Counted from the stretch's first letter, positions 45,980 to 60,884 are shown. The stretch is DNA of 64,000 nt from Saccharina japonica (GCA_008828725.1 MEHQ01001626.1:144250-208249), one strand, 5' to 3'. Program-made: numbers and translations. Notes: generated by a model from the sequence alone, not told the origin.

Positions 45980-47422
45980 AATGATCATCTGAGAAAGACA
46001 CGTTTTCTTCCATGAGAAATCCTGATCCGATTGTTTGTTTTCCGTAGAAAGCCACAAAAATTCAACCCCGGATGAAGATACGGAAATACACAAACAGGGC
46101 ATTTTGCAACCGATTGATACGCCGGAGAAGAGAAAGCTTGTTCAGTAACACAGGCAAACGGAGCTTCCCGTATGCAATGCGGGTATCATTGAAACCATTG
46201 TGGCCGGCACACTGTCCTCCGGTCTGCCGGCAAGGCGTATCTCTCCGAACTGTAAAAAACACAGCGGGTCGGATATCCAGATGCGTGCAGGGGGAAAAAT
46301 AATAGGTCTTGAGCTAGCATCTCCGCCCTTCGAAACAAGGGTTGCCAGGCATCCCACGACCCACGGGGTCATTGTAAGGTTGCCCGTTTCCGATTTCGAT
46401 GCTTGTATCGCTTGTGGTGTCAATCGCCTCGTACTCGTTCGTACCAAAAGTGAGTGGAATCGCGGCTGTTTGGTTATCATCTACAAGATCCTCGCGGGTC
46501 AGAGGCTGAAACCTCGCTGCTGCAGGCTTCGTTTGCGTTGTGTCGGCTGGCGGCCGTCTCCCGAGGTCAGAGGCATTACGTGAAAGGCTGAAGCTGATCG
46601 TGGGGTGCGTTGTCGAGGGAGAACATGCTGGTGTTCGAAGTATATTACTTATCAACTTGTTTCGAGATTTTGGGGGTACGTGTCTCTTGGTGAATCTGGA
46701 CGGACGGCAGCCCCACCTCTGAAGAGCGAGACGATTTTCCTGGCCATTTTCTCTCCTCGAACCCTCTAGTAGAGTACAGCAGCCACGAGAAATACCACAT
46801 GCACCCCTCTTCCCTAGGTCGAGAACAAGTTGCGCTTGCACGGCGCGAAATCTGTAAAGGTTTCCCACCCTGATCCATGAAACCATCTTGGAGACATTGT
46901 GGTTCGAGTACTTGTATTTGGGATTTTGCTACAGCAGTACAAGAGCCGAACGAGTAAGAGGCGATTGACACAACCAGCGACCCGAGCATCGAAATTAACA
47001 ACGGCCAACGATAAAATGACCTCGTGGGTCGTGAGGTGTTTGGCAACCCTGGTTTCGAACGCCTGATATGATGGCTCAAGTACTAATCATATGTTCTGGC
47101 GAATGAATCTGAACAACCGACTTACTATGGTTTTTGCAGTTCGGAGCGACACGCTTTGCCGGCAGTTCGGAGGACAGCAGGGTGCCAGCCACAAGGGCTC
47201 GAATGACGCCGACATTGGATAGAGGGGAGCTCCACCTGCTTGTATTACCGAACAGGCTTTCTTTTTCGTCGTATCCATCGGTGGGAAATAATGCCTTTGG
47301 TGTATGTACGAGGTACGTATCTTCATTCTTGGGTGTACAGTATTTTTGTGATGCTACGAAAACGAAAAAACGGACCAAGGATTTTCCTGGAAGAAAACCT
47401 GCCATTCTTACTCGTAGATGGT
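45980..47422. mobile_element. Same fold-back element, block 3 copy
   Basis: The duplicate of the element at 20945-22378, in the same intron and orientation. It was inserted before the block duplication and is not an independent insertion. The ORF matching 21619-22014 differs at many amino acids, which suggests the element is not under coding constraint. Confidence 0.65.
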
Positions 47423-48269
47423 AGTAGCGCTAGCAATGTGACAAGCTGTAGCAAGGCGCGTACATTGGTACTAAAGTAGTGCAACAGGCGCAGTTGTAGT
47501 TGGTAATGGTGATAGAATACAACCAGCGCTGCAGTAATAGGTATGATATGCAGTAGCCGCATGGTTGAATGGAATACATACCAGTAATAACGGGGAAATT
47601 TCAAATAAAAATAGGAACATACACAAATATTTAAGCGACAACACGACACTGCTGCAGCGGTCTGCCTTCCCTATTCGCTGTATGTATGTATATTATACTG
47701 TGGATGTTTTGAATTCCGATTGAACTACTGTACATACAAGGTGCAATGTTTGATGTTAGGCTTGTTGCGGATGGTGTTCTGAAAATCGATACGTGACTTG
47801 GCTTAAATGGTGCTTTGACGACGACAAGCGAACTACAGTATCTCTTGTATGCGTAGGTTTAGGGTATCCTCGGTGCAATGATCTGATTTCCCGCTGTACC
47901 AGTAGCACGGCGCCAACTGCCAGAATAATCAGCCCTTGCCTACATGCCATTCCAGCAATAATCTGAGTGTCTCTGGCGGGAGACACTCTCATGGCTCTTA
48001 GAGAAAATTAGCGCAATTATCGAGACTCATTCCCCAGGAGGCATCCGCCTCTTTTGCAAAATCGTCCTCCCCAGTGTTGGGTAGTAGCAGGGGGATGAAT
48101 ATAAACTATATCCAGATATCTCGGCGAGGTGAAGACTCGATTTTACTAGTTCAATGACGGCATGATTGACATTCAGATGACAAAGTCTTGACGGTGCAGG
48201 CGGAGTGACCGCGGTTCTCGTATGTGTAAGCTTCGTTCGACAACCACAATGGCTCTAACTCTCACTCAC

Positions 48270-48341
48270 AAGTCAATAAGAGAGGCCAAACCGTCGAACG
48301 TGCCAGGCTCGATCGTTCCGATGTCGTTGGAGTAAAGCAAC
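48270..48341 (-). CDS. Block 3 LRR exon 11
   Basis: 72-bp exon reading LLYSNDIGTIEPGTFDGL. Same protein as block 2, with silent differences only. Confidence 0.9.
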
Positions 48342-48638
48342 CTGTTTCCATCGTTCCAAATGGCCCGCAGATCGACGTGCATGCAACGGCCGGGGCCTAT
48401 GTTAATATGAGCGCCGGACGGATACATCGCTTCGCGCTGCGGAACGAGTCCAAGATTATCTCGACATCCACGATTGATTGTAAAGTTAATCAAAATGCCT
48501 ACTTTACAACGAATAATATCACAACAACCATGGTTATCTAGATTCATAACCTATCGACTCGAATGACGGGTGCGTCCTACGCAAACCAGTAAATACTGGG
48601 TACAAGGAACAAAATATATACTGGTACACCTCACTCAC

Positions 48639-48710
48639 AAAGTTCTTAGTGAGCTCAAATCGTCGAAGAGTCCCGCTTCTAAGGTGGTTAGCGAATTCTC
48701 GTAGAGGGTC
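48639..48710 (-). CDS. Block 3 LRR exon 10
   Basis: 72-bp exon reading TLYENSLTTLEAGLFDDL then SSLRTL. Confidence 0.9.
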
Positions 48711-49649
48711 CTGACACATCGCACACAAGTAATTAAATTAAGAATTAAGGAAGCACGAACCGGACGGACAGATCGAGCCACAGTGTTTCGACTTATGCAA
48801 CATATCCATCGAAATATATCACAGATAGTAGAACTTGGTACCTAACGCTCTCACTAATGAAACGAGAGCTTGAGTTTCATTCAAAGTGGTACTATCGATG
48901 GCAGGTAACAGTCAACGGTCTCGCGTTCTTTATCAACTACAGAGAGAATGCCGACGATCGCTGCAACGCGCCGCGTACTATGCTACGAACCTAAGGACGA
49001 CAACAAGCAGCAGCAGCCCAAGTAATACGCATGGGGCGGAACGCCCGCGTGCGTTTTAAGCGTGCCATGATGTACTGTACTTCCTACTGTAGTAAAAATC
49101 TTAGCAGCTGCAGCAGAAGGATGAGTACAAATAATACGGGAGTGCGAGTGAGAGCAGCAGAGAGTACTAGAGGACGGAAATATAATACAATCATAGCATG
49201 AGTACAATGTAATCAACGTAAATGTAGTAGCAGCAGCGGTGTAAACCCGCGACCACAACTAGCTGTAACACAAAACACACAGAACGTGACACGTACAACA
49301 ACGAACATCGCCGAAAAGCTGACGGTGCGTGCGACTCTGCTCCAGACGCTTGGATATATGTATATATAGTATGTTCTTAGTCCGGATTCGTTGATTTCAG
49401 TATTAATACATTCTGTATTGACGCTTTCGGGTTTAGATATACTGTACTGTACATGGACGTGGCGTTGATCGTGCAATGCTATTATTGTTGTTTTCCGCTT
49501 TGCACAGACTAACCTAGACAACCCACACAAATGGTATTCTTTGATTGTAGGCGGGCAAGTGATACACCGGCACAGGGGAGGGCGTGGTATCCGTCTTCAG
49601 TCGTCCGCGGCGGAAGGAACGTGGTTCTAACAGTTTATTGTCCACTCAC

Positions 49650-49721
49650 AAAGTTGTAAGATCTGCAAAACCCTGTAAAGCGGAAACGTCGATCGTTCCG
49701 ATGTCGTTATCGTGCAGCTGC
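49650..49721 (-). CDS. Block 3 LRR exon 9
   Basis: 72-bp exon reading QLHDNDIGTIDVSALQGF then ADLTTL. One change from block 2 (G to A). Confidence 0.88.
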
Positions 49722-50216
49722 CTGCCGCGATCGAAAAACGCCAACAGAGAGACGAACATCAAATTTCAACGTGTGATAATGGCATTCCCCGGCAGGCGGA
49801 ACATCCTCTTGTGGTACGCGCATCTTCCTAATACATCACCGCGAGAGCGTCAAATAGAAGCGTGCGCCGCAAAACGAATCGACTACTGTGCCAGAACTAA
49901 CACCACGACCACCTTGTTACTTCGTAGAGTAACGCAAAACAGCGACTGAAAATTAAAGTTTGACGGGTAGTGTTGGTGTGCTTACGGTACGCCATTTGGC
50001 GGTAGGTAGATATTTCAATTATCGACTCGACGACAGAGTCCGATGGGGGGATTCTCCCCGAAAGCCTCAATGCAAGTAATACAGTACACCTGCCACATAT
50101 TTACTACCACACATTAAGATAGAATCTTCAAACGTAAGAGCCGACGTCCAAACACTAACAGGCTGTGGCCATACACTGCTGCAGTACAAAAGACGGCAAT
50201 CGCACACTTTACTCAC

Positions 50217-50288
50217 AAGTCCACAAGAGACATCGAGTTGTCCAGGAGCCCGGCGTCCACTGTGGTCAACCCATTGCTGAATATCCAC
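50217..50288 (-). CDS. Block 3 LRR exon 8
   Basis: 72-bp exon reading WIFSNGLTTVDAGLLDNS then MSLVDL. Acceptor is TAG. Against block 2, four of five amino-acid changes fall in the first six residues, the exposed strand of the repeat. Confidence 0.85.
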
Positions 50289-53200
50289 CTAAATAGTTGC
50301 ACCCATCCAACGTATTGGGATTGACGGAAACATCATGTGAATGCGAGGCACGAGGACAATTCGAATGGGTTGATTTTGTGGCGTTGAGGTGAATGGTGTG
50401 TATGTGAGGTCGTACCTTTGATTACGGATACAGAATGTTGTTTACGCAGAACTTATATGTTGGCGCAAGAGGGAGACGCGGATCAGTACTATCTATGATA
50501 GCAAATACTTCAATCGATTATATAATAGGCCCTGGCTAGGGCCTGGCTGAATGACAACAACAAAGTATGTGGGGGGATAAGGTGATATTATTTGGGCGAA
50601 GTGCAACATGATCACATCTAACGGCCACAGGGCATGTGTCCCATGAAGTAATACAGCGAATAAAGTCGTAGTGCTGTTGGTCGTGTGGGCGTTCGTTGCG
50701 TTTGTTAGAGCCTGTCTGGCGTTTGCAGTTGTGGTGAGGCCAACAAACATAACCGCTACACGTCATATAGACACGTCACCGAACACGACAAAGCGTACAG
50801 AAACAGCACAGCACACATCAAACCAGCGCAGCTATCCGTACGGTATCATTGACGGCATCCTATGTCGAGGATTAAGCAGGTTCATGCCGATGATTTTCTC
50901 TGACAAGTGCATTTCCTTAGAATCCTGTCTGAGATAAACAAACGGGTGGAAAAGAAAACGCAACTCGATTGGGCACGTTCGATAATACCATCTCTATCAC
51001 TTGCAACCACATAATACAAGGGGCTTAACCTTCGTATGACACATATACCTGAACAAAAATAAATAATTAACAACGGAATACACGACCGGTAAGAAACTCA
51101 AAGTAACGAAAATGAATGAAAAATGGAGGAAGGCAAACGCAAGAAATAATACGAAACAACCATGCGCCTTAGTCGCAGGCCAAGTCCCGAGGGCATAAGG
51201 TTGCTGTTTCCTGGTACACCATCAGTCCTAGGCTGATTACGCGACACGACCAGCTGAACGGTAAGTACGAGCGTGAGGGTGCCAGGTAGAAGGACAATAT
51301 ATTCCCTATCGCGGGAATAAAAATGAATCCATCATTTCGACATTGAAGGCATTTACATGACCGATTTGACAAGGAAAACACATATAGATGAAGAGACCTT
51401 TGGCGTGCGAGTGATAGTTCGAGAAATGGGGACATTCTCAGTGTTGTTTTTACGGGCGTTATTGGATACGCACACAATGAAGCGGTAGACGTGGTGCCTA
51501 CTTGTCTGATCTCCTCACATGAGGAGGGCAATATATCACCAAGAAACATTACTTCGCAGACTAAACCGAACAATATCTAAACGCGCGAGCTCTAACAAAA
51601 TAAACAGGATTATAAGTTGCATGACAATGAGCAGAGTCTCATTTGAGCAGCGTCATTGGTCAGAAACAATTTAGCCAAAACGAGCAACCCCTACTAACGT
51701 GGCACGATCATAAAATCAATACAATATGTATTCACCCCCTATATCGGTTTATACACCGAGTAAATAGACACGAAACGGCTTAAAATGGTGGCATCAACAT
51801 GATGGGGGAAGACGTCCGTGTCACTTTTGTTTCCTGCGAGTCTTCGCCGCAAAAACAAACACAAAACGCTTGCGAAAATACTAGATATGCGTAGTAAGCA
51901 ACTTAAGCTTTCCTGACAACACATTGTTGCACCATCATTCTAAAGCGTTGGAAAATTAGATTAGGCATGATTGGTCATCGCGAAAAAAGGCAAAATACCG
52001 CGTATGTTCTTGTTTTCTTTTGAGAGAGTTATTCTGCCAGGTGAAGTCGATTTTGCCCAAACAATGAGAAGTTTCGCAAAATCTTCCGTTTAAACGAAAA
52101 CAGACAAATAGAACTATCAGGGTTGAGATTTGTTTATGTTGTCAAGAAGACCGATCATGCCACATTTCGTTGGCCAACTCTCTAAATATATAGTGCCGAA
52201 ATTCAAATGTTGCGCCTCTAGCTGCAACCGGCTTGAAATATCAAACGAAAAACACGCATGAAAAGTCTTATGCCCGGCTGGCTCAAGAACGAGACGAGAG
52301 TCGCGGTAGACGCATCAAGAGGGGTAACATAAAAGACGGGAAGAGGACAGCGATAGACGGACCAAGAGGTGTTGTAAACGTAAAAAGTAAATGATAACAC
52401 AGAAACAAAAACAAAGGGGTATACGAACAAACCAAAATTTCACATACGATGAGGCGAAGTAGCCGGAACATTTGGGGTGAAGCTTGATCGCGCAACCCTG
52501 CATTGATCACTGGTCGTGGAACTGAATAAAGTTCTGTGTGTCCTGATTTCCCCATACAATATTGCAAACTCCCGATAAGGCGGCACATCCAAGGACGACG
52601 TGGTGGGAGATTTACCGGTGCAACATCTGGCTTCTTTGCGCTAATAAACCGTAAACATTATTGCGTAAGGGTCGCGACCTGACATCGCCAAACTGCTTGT
52701 TGAAACTATCTAGATAATGTGGACATACTGTGGTCTAAAAGACGACGACATCGTTAGTACGTATGAAATGGAACAATATGACAGAGTGTACAGGATGTCC
52801 GCATAGATATACTGATGGTGGAATTCTTGTGTGACTAGGCCGTTGATACTTCATCGTATGTTGTACTTGTAAATTATTGCAAACACAGACGCCAGTAGTG
52901 ATGTTTTGATCTGCCCCAAATTAACAGTTGGCCCACCCCGATTCCGTATTCTATGTATGGCGCGGATGTTTTAAAACCGTTTGTTGTCGTAGGGGTGCGC
53001 TCCTGATACATAACGAGAAATATATATATATGAGATGGTTCGGCCATCCTGAAGTACAGTAGTGCCGCTGGTGTGCTAGCTTGAGCATTTGTTTTACCTG
53101 GCATTCCTTTCACATGTCATGCAGGCGAGTACAGTTTTCGTAGAGGCAGTTTAGGAACATCGTTGATACGTGAAAAACAAAACAAAATGAATTTCGAGTA

Positions 53201-53715
53201 CGGGGGGAAAGCTGTCTGCGGCCGAGAAAACATGTTTTGTCAAAACATATAAATCATGGAATAAATTGCTGCGCGCGACTGGCAGCGTGGGTAGGCGCAG
53301 TTTGATGAGTTCGGCGGGTGAAGAGAGGCCGGAGGGCGTCTCCTGATAAACATGAACGGTAGTGAGAGAGGAGGGAAGAGCCTTCTCTATGTTCCCGGAT
53401 CCGAGTAACGACGAGGAGGCAAGGAGAACAAAACAGATGATATTATACATAAAGCGGACATATTAAAATGAAGTAAACAATACCGCCAGACCCTACGCCA
53501 ATCATGTTGAAACATCAGCCGGGTTCCCAGGTGTACGAGCGTACCAGTACTCCTTCGGAGACGACTCGCTCGGAAACACTTAACAGCGACGAGTGGTCGA
53601 TCGTCACACGAGATATGTTTTGACGGACAGCCGGAAAAAGTGGTTACGTCGCGCTCACTGTATCACATGTGTCCCCCTGAGCTAGAGTACAAAATCTCCC
53701 GACACGAGTACTCAC

Positions 53716-53787
53716 AATATTTTGAGAGACGCCAAATCCTTGAAAGCGTCGGGCTCGATGGATGCGATGGCATTGCCTTGCAAGTAC
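53716..53787 (-). CDS. Block 3 LRR exon 7
   Basis: 72-bp exon reading YLQGNAIASIEPDAFKDL, same protein as 29149-29220. Confidence 0.9.
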
Positions 53788-54857
53788 CTGTTTCCACCAC
53801 CAAAATGCGCCAGCGGGGCGAACAACGTACGTTAAATACAACGTGCAGGACATATTTCAATGAGGTGCGGGGGAGTTAGTTCAAGCCGGGAGCAGGGAGC
53901 GAACTATGTATTCATAGGAAACACACATACGCACCAAGAGTCGCAGAGTACGGTGAATGACGTACAGTGCCTGAGATGTAGCAGTCAGATGTATAGAAAG
54001 CAAGAACCATGAGGTTGGATAGCGTTGTCGACAAAATTATCTAAGAAAACATCGGAGATGACTAAGGACAGATGTTCGCCTTAGAGAAGTTTGGGTAGTA
54101 CAAGACAGAAGTACACTGACAATAGATATATGGAAAAGGCGGGCGCTAATAAACAGATCGAGAAGGAAGGAACTCTAAGATGTATGCAGGGGGTTAGAAG
54201 ACGGCATGGAAATAAAAACGTATCTGCCCGGCGCAATGGACTTCGTGAGAACACTTGATTGGGTATTTTTCGGGGAGGGAAGTTTGGTCTGCCATAATGA
54301 AGACGAGATACACCTGTAACCGGGAGGATGAGGAAGTAGATGCGCACATGGTCCCTTGTGGCAAGTACAACTCACAAGGTGAGATGGGTGAAATTAACGG
54401 GATGTTTCTGAGAAGGAAATGAGGGAAATACACGAATTTGACATGGAGAAGTTTGATATACGATGTAGTAGCGAGACAAAGGTCGCTGTCCTAGCAGATA
54501 GACGGCGGCAACAGACGGCAAAACAGGAACGGGAGAATACTGGGATATCCCTTGTACCAGGTATGTCATGAATGGAGATAGCGTGATGAGAGCCTGACTG
54601 TTGAAGGTCTAACTATTAGGAGTAGGGGCGGTGCTCCGTCTCGAAAGCGATGCGTGGTCAATATTAACAATACTAAGGCAAGCAACCAATCTGTACGCAC
54701 CCAACCCCCCCACCACCTCCTGATAACACGGTCAAATCTATTCCTAATTGAAATCCCGTTATTAAAAATTACAGAAACACCAACAAATATACAACCTTAT
54801 ACCCCCTTTGTACTACAGGTCATCACGTCTAACCACGAAAACCCACACCCCACTCAC

Positions 54858-54929
54858 AGTTCCTCAAGAGAGTCCAAAGTGTCGAAGTAGCTCGCTTCTA
54901 CGGTGGTCAAGGCATTGTCGTTGAGCCAC
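54858..54929 (-). CDS. Block 3 LRR exon 6
   Basis: 72-bp exon reading WLNDNALTTVEASYFDTL, identical to block 2. Confidence 0.9.
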
Positions 54930-55823
54930 CTGAAACATCGCATGTAGGAAACGCCGTGAAAGGTATACTACGGAATATGATATCAGAGTGAATACGCAGC
55001 CCTGAAATGCATACATGGTTTTTCCACGCAGGCGTACGATGCAATGGAGCTGTTTCCCCCATGCCTGCGCGAAACACCTTAACTTGGAAATGCCAAGGAG
55101 ATGAGGTACCAGGTATGGCATGATGACTTGTTATGTGTATTTTCGCCTTGGGATGGAGGACTGTGCTTTTAACACAGGCACGGTTGACATTGCAATACAG
55201 TAACTCGCGGAGCGACGTACACAGTGTATGATCTGTACACGTACAGACTCGGCGATTTCCAACGACGCAGGCGAAACCGCCGCAATAGTGCTTGCTGATG
55301 GGGTCATTTAAAAACAATGAAATTGCCGCTGTGCCTGTGGGGAGGTAGACATTGTTATATTTTTAATATCACTGGTCACCAATTGTGTGCGTGTGGGTGA
55401 GAAGTGGTCTAATAACTCTGAGTGTATGATGGCTACATTTTCCCAGTGATGAACTCCTGTACGTCTATAAGACATACCGTTCCAAATATACACGGAGGGG
55501 TTGGGGATGACGGGCGAATGGCCACCGATGTACGCTCGTGATATGAAGTAGTATCTACATGAAGGTTCGTGGTACTACCAATTGACGCAATAACACCTGC
55601 AGTGCATATGTTGAGTGCGGGAATAGCATGAGCCGTAGTAAAGTAGTAGTGACGCAACAAAATACTCAGTTGGGCTGCAATCATACAAAGGTTAGCGTAG
55701 TAGGCTTTGGGCATCATCGTCGTTGTTAGACCAGTACGGTATATCCGCAGCAGTGCACTGGTGGTCGCCGTAGCAGCGCTAGCACTCCTGCAACAAATAA
55801 TATTTGTCGTACGGTAGTAGCCG

Positions 55824-55904
55824 GTCGCCCCGGTGGTCTAACTAGTAGCCACGAAGCCTTTTGGTTCGGGTGTCGAGGGTTAGATTCTCCCCATAGAGAT
55901 TTTT
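55824..55904 (+). repeat. tRNA-derived box pair (SINE-like), block 3 copy
   Basis: The duplicate of the box pair at 31285-31365, with A-box-like 55834-55845 and B-box-like 55879-55887. It arose by block duplication, not by a new insertion. Confidence 0.4.
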
Positions 55905-57479
55905 ATTCTCAAATGACACCGAATGTCGAGAGCGCATAGTTTAGCGTGGGCAAACTTCGACGAGATTTGACGAGGGAATAAAGTGCTGAAATCTTCTCGC
56001 GATGAAAATGCAAAGCAAGAACCGTAGTGGGGGAGGAGGGAGAGGAGCCTACTTTGTGACCCCGGATCTGAGTTACGACTAGGGAGGGAGAAAGACGGAA
56101 GTGCGAAGATAATAAATGGAATGGACAAAAAAAAACAGAAAAAAGTAGGGAACCCGGATGGTTATTTTGCCTATTTTACCCAAGGACGAAGGATTCTGTG
56201 TACCTGGTAGTGGCAACCGACGTCGCAGTGGAGCGCGTGCGCAACACACACCACAAACAAAACGTTGAAGCATATGATAAAGGTTAGTTTGTCTACCAGT
56301 GGGCCACAGCCGCAGCACCCCTGCCTTGCAGTCGCTAAATTCGTGTCCAATCGATAGATGAGGAGCAAACGGTCGTGTAACGAGTGTAACTCTGTACGAG
56401 CTGATTTTTGTTAAATGACGGAAACTGTCTGGCCCTCGAGTGCTTACAGCAGCATCTTATCGAATGTCACATATGACATATCATTCTGACCGCCATAAAG
56501 ACCGGAAGAGGGCAAAACAATATATTGTCACTTGAGGTCGCACGGCTGACGCTGGCAGCGAAACTACGTCCGGAATTACCGCACGTCTAAATATGGCCAG
56601 TAACAATCTGGCGTTTCCCTACCAAGATTGGTTTTCGTTTCATTATTTTGTTAAGGACAGTTCGGTTCAATATACCCCAAGGTAAATCTGTCAATGATCT
56701 CACGTCTACTGTTTGATCTGCGTATTACGTGCAGTGATACAACGGCGAAAATACATCCTGTTTCAATAAAACCAAATAGTTAACGGTCAACGACGAAGAA
56801 TATTTGTCCACACAACAAGCAAACGTTCCGCGACCTTTGCAGGAGATGGACCCTTAACCTTTGGACATGTATTCTCTGTATGTTGCTCTCGAGGCTTGAT
56901 ACGGTTTGACGCCTTGTTTTTGAACGGAAAATATGATGTCAAAGGATATATCTTAAGTTCCCCAACAACTTCAAAGGACGAAACTCAGTGTGGAAAAATT
57001 CACCGTTCGGTGAGGTGTTCGTTAGCACATGTAGAAGCCGTGTGTAAACAATATATATCTGACACCAAGCAACGGTGTACACTGTGGCCGAGAAATAATT
57101 CCCCACCGTTCGGCTTCAACCATCCTGTATAAGTACTGTATTTACGCACACGGGTGTGTTTACCTATTCGTCACACTTTGTTCAGTTGTTGTTTTCTAGC
57201 AACGCGGACCCCTGTATACAGCTAGTGAGCTAAACAAATACGGGGATGTTGCCGTTTCCCATCCATATTTCTTTTGATCTCGGTTTTGCAGTCGAAAACG
57301 CATTTCACACGCAAAACCAGCCTCTCTATCGGTGCCCACTCGCGAGCAGTCCGTTTGTGGTGGGCAATACTACTACGTCTAGCGCTGAAGCTGCACCTAA
57401 ACACCCACGCACCGCGATCTACAACACTCACAAGTCAGTACTAGAGCGGATGGAAATTATACAATAGTAGTCCACTCAC

Positions 57480-57551
57480 AAGCTCCCAAGGACCACCAAG
57501 TTGTCGAACATCCGGGCGTCCAAGGTGAGCACCTCATTGCCGTCCAACCGC
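57480..57551 (-). CDS. Block 3 LRR exon 5
   Basis: 72-bp exon reading RLDGNEVLTLDARMFDNL, identical to block 2 together with flanking intron. Confidence 0.9.
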
Positions 57552-58942
57552 CTGAAAACAAATAGGAGACGTTCATCGTAGTTCAGATGTACGGAGACAA
57601 CATGGACACGGAGTGTGCGCGACGGACGCAGGTGGTATTGGGTATTTGAAGCGGTTCTTTGCCTTTCCGCTTGTTCTGGTATGCTTGGATCTTGACGCAA
57701 CCCAACGGCTCCGCGTACGACCGTACCTGTCGACAAAAAGGGGTTCCCTGAGGCCGTTAAAGTGACAGTTCTTTGAAGGGTGTTGCTCGTTTCAGGTGCG
57801 GAACGGATACGTAAGGATAGCATCGGAAGCAGAGTATATTTATAAGGAAATAGAGAAGAGCATTGCCAAAAGGATCTGCTGAAACAGGCAGTAATAGGAG
57901 TAGTCGTATAAATTGCACTACTGCCGGCGTAAAAGTGAAGTTAGTGGTAAAACGATTAGGACAAGCAGCTAATAATACTGTTTAGTTGAAGACGTACTAG
58001 TATCGGTGGTACGGTGCAGTGCTGGTACTGTACGACTACTAGTATGAGTAACAGTGGTATAGTATGATAACGGTAGTAGTACGGGTATGGCAGTAGTGTA
58101 GGAGGGCGACCAAAAGGAGCAGTCGAAGTAGTAGTAGCAGGTAGAAGGTACCAAACTGCAGTAGACTACAAGGAGGGCCGTGGAAGGTAAAGTAGAATAC
58201 GAGCAGTGTCGTAGTAGGTATATTAACATTAGCAGCACGGTTAAATGGGCGAAGAGGAAGTGATAGCGGTGAAAGTACTGCAACAGAAAGGCCCACAATA
58301 TTTACACTAGAAGCCTCTGTACTGAGACTGCAGATATGCCGTTCTTTGCTGCTTTTTTGTATATCTCACCTACTTTGAAAGAATATACGTCTGTTCTAAT
58401 AATATGCGGCCGGAGTTCAACCTTTGATAGTTTTGCAGTTTCGGATGCTGTTCTGCAAGTCTTCAAGTGAATCGTTTCGAGTTGTTCTTTGACGAAAATG
58501 AGATACGATATATCTGCTGTAAGAACATGGCTTCGGGTATGCCCGGTGCAACCATAGTTTGTCATGCCGCGAGCGTCCTGGCGTCAACTACCGGAACGCT
58601 GAACGTCTTCCTACATTTCACAACAGTAGTTATCGGTGTGTCTATGGCGGGAGAATCACTCATCCGCCCAGGAGAAGTATCGGCACTCATTCGTCAGGAG
58701 GGAACAGCTTTTTCTGACAGATTTTTTCCCCCCAATGATCGGTGCTTGTTAGGGGGTAGTAGAACACAATTCATATATCGCAGTGCCTTGAACACTCGTT
58801 GATCCCCGACTTCATAAACAGAATCACCGATGGTCCGCGGTATAGTGTTTAAGCATGCGCGTGAGCAAGGTACGATACCGGCGTTTTACTGTATATGTAG
58901 CCACGGGTCAGAAAACTAAACATATATAGCTTTTCCACTTAC

Positions 58943-59014
58943 AAATCGATAAGAGAAGTCAAATCATCAAAAGCGCCAGCTTCGATGACCCCGATGTCAT
59001 TGGCGTAAAGCAAT
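58943..59014 (-). CDS. Block 3 LRR exon 4
   Basis: 72-bp exon reading LLYANDIGVIEAGAFDDL. One amino-acid change from block 2 (N to D) among about four base differences. Confidence 0.9.
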
Positions 59015-59325
59015 CTGTCACGACCGCCCGAAACGGCAAACAGGGAGACGTGCAACAAAATGAGTCACTCGACGAACAAAAATCACTTGACAGAGAGCAG
59101 GGCACACCACCTCGCGCTACAGAACGAGTCCGATATGTCCGTGACATTTGCGATCGGGATTTCGATCGAAACGCCTCACTCATACGAAGGAATATCACCA
59201 CAACCCTTGGCACCAAGATTGGGCGAAACAAATAAACTTTAGTGCCCACTGTGTTTTACAGTAAACCAGCCAAGAACGTGAATACGAGGAATCAAATATA
59301 TACTGCTGTAGTAAACGCCACTCAC

Positions 59326-59397
59326 AAAGTTCGTAGGGAGGCCAAATTGTCGAATATACCAGCCTCAATCTTGGTCAGCGCAGCAGTGTGGAGGAAC
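59326..59397 (-). CDS. Block 3 LRR exon 3
   Basis: 72-bp exon reading FLHTAALTKIEAGIFDNL. One base difference from block 2, giving T to K. Confidence 0.88.
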
Positions 59398-60328
59398 CTG
59401 ATAAATAACATGCAAGCAAAGTACGTAGTAGTTAAACCACCAACCGGGCGACCAGTTCGTGAAACCACAGTAAATATGTGGTCAGACTTGCCCATGTACT
59501 GGTAATACCCAGCGGGCGTAAACGTAATATATCCAAAACGATCATAAACCGTGAAACGTTGTACTAAAACTCTCATCAATTGAACAAGAGCTTGAGTTGC
59601 CTTCTAAGTTGTGCGAGGGCAAACTATTGGTAGACGCTTTCGCTTCTTCTACGACCCATAAACAGAGTGCCGACAGCGTGCTGCAATACGCCGGCTCCAA
59701 TACTGTAACACCTAGGGCTAACCATGAGCAGCAGGACATGAAATGAACATGCCGTGCCACGTCCCATGTGCTCTACAAGAGTGCCAATTGATATAATTCG
59801 CAGTAGAAGTGGCAGTAAGTATTGAATACAGCAATATATTATAGCGGTAGTATGATCAGTAGTAGTACGAGTTCTGAAGTCCAAGTAGTACCTCTGTAGC
59901 AGCATAAGTCGTAGGAATGCTTGTACTATACAAAGACGAGCCAAAGTAGCAGATGGTACTGTAGCAGAATTTGAGATATAATATAATCCTACGAAGTGGA
60001 GTATAAGGCAACACAGTAAGTACCAGCAGCGACATGAGCCCTCAACTACGTACACCTATAAGCTTTAAACAAAAACACAAACGCCAGCGAAAAATAAACC
60101 CCTATACCAGGTACTACAGTACATGGACGTGGCCTTATTCGAATATTAGGATGATTGCTTGGTCTGCGTTACAGTATCTCGCTTAGACTACCCTCACAAC
60201 GAATAATCCTCGGTTGACCGCGGGCACATGATGAAGCCCTAGCCAGCACAACAGGGGGGACCGTGGTTCTCGTCTGGAATCGTAGGAGTCAAAAGTACCG
60301 CTGTGCTCCGAGTTTACCGTCAACTCAC

Positions 60329-60400
60329 AAGGTAGTAAGCGACTCCAAACCCTGGAAAGCGCTAACATCGATGGTTCCGATGTCGTTTTCTTGCAGAAGC
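60329..60400 (-). CDS. Block 3 LRR exon 2
   Basis: 72-bp exon reading LLQENDIGTIDVSAFQGL. One base difference from block 2, giving H to Q in the exposed strand. Confidence 0.9.
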
Positions 60401-60884
60401 CTGTTTTCACCAACCGTACACGTGAACGGTGTGACTAACGTCAAAACGAAACGTATGCCAAAACATTGTCCAGCGTGGGGTACGCCACCTCGTGATTCGT
60501 CAATCCTCCCAATACACCACACCGACAGCTTCAAATTGGGAATATGGCCCTTCACAGGAACACCGTCTCTTGCAAGGAAAACAACCCCGGATGCAGTTTT
60601 TGTGATAGAAACCATCACCTGAAATTCACCATGTAAAGACAATAAAAACGTGCGTGGGATACACCATCTCGAGGTACGAGCCTGTTTCCATAACCCATTC
60701 CACGACGGCGTCCAGTAGGGAGATTCGGTCTAAAAGGCCTTATTGCAAGCAATGGTGTACAACAACTGTTATTAACAAAGGGAAACCAAGAACCTACGAT
60801 CTAAGGCGTGGACTTCGCGCCAGTTACGGTCTGTAGATATGTTTTACTGCTGTGCAAAGCATGAACATAATATACTCCACTCAC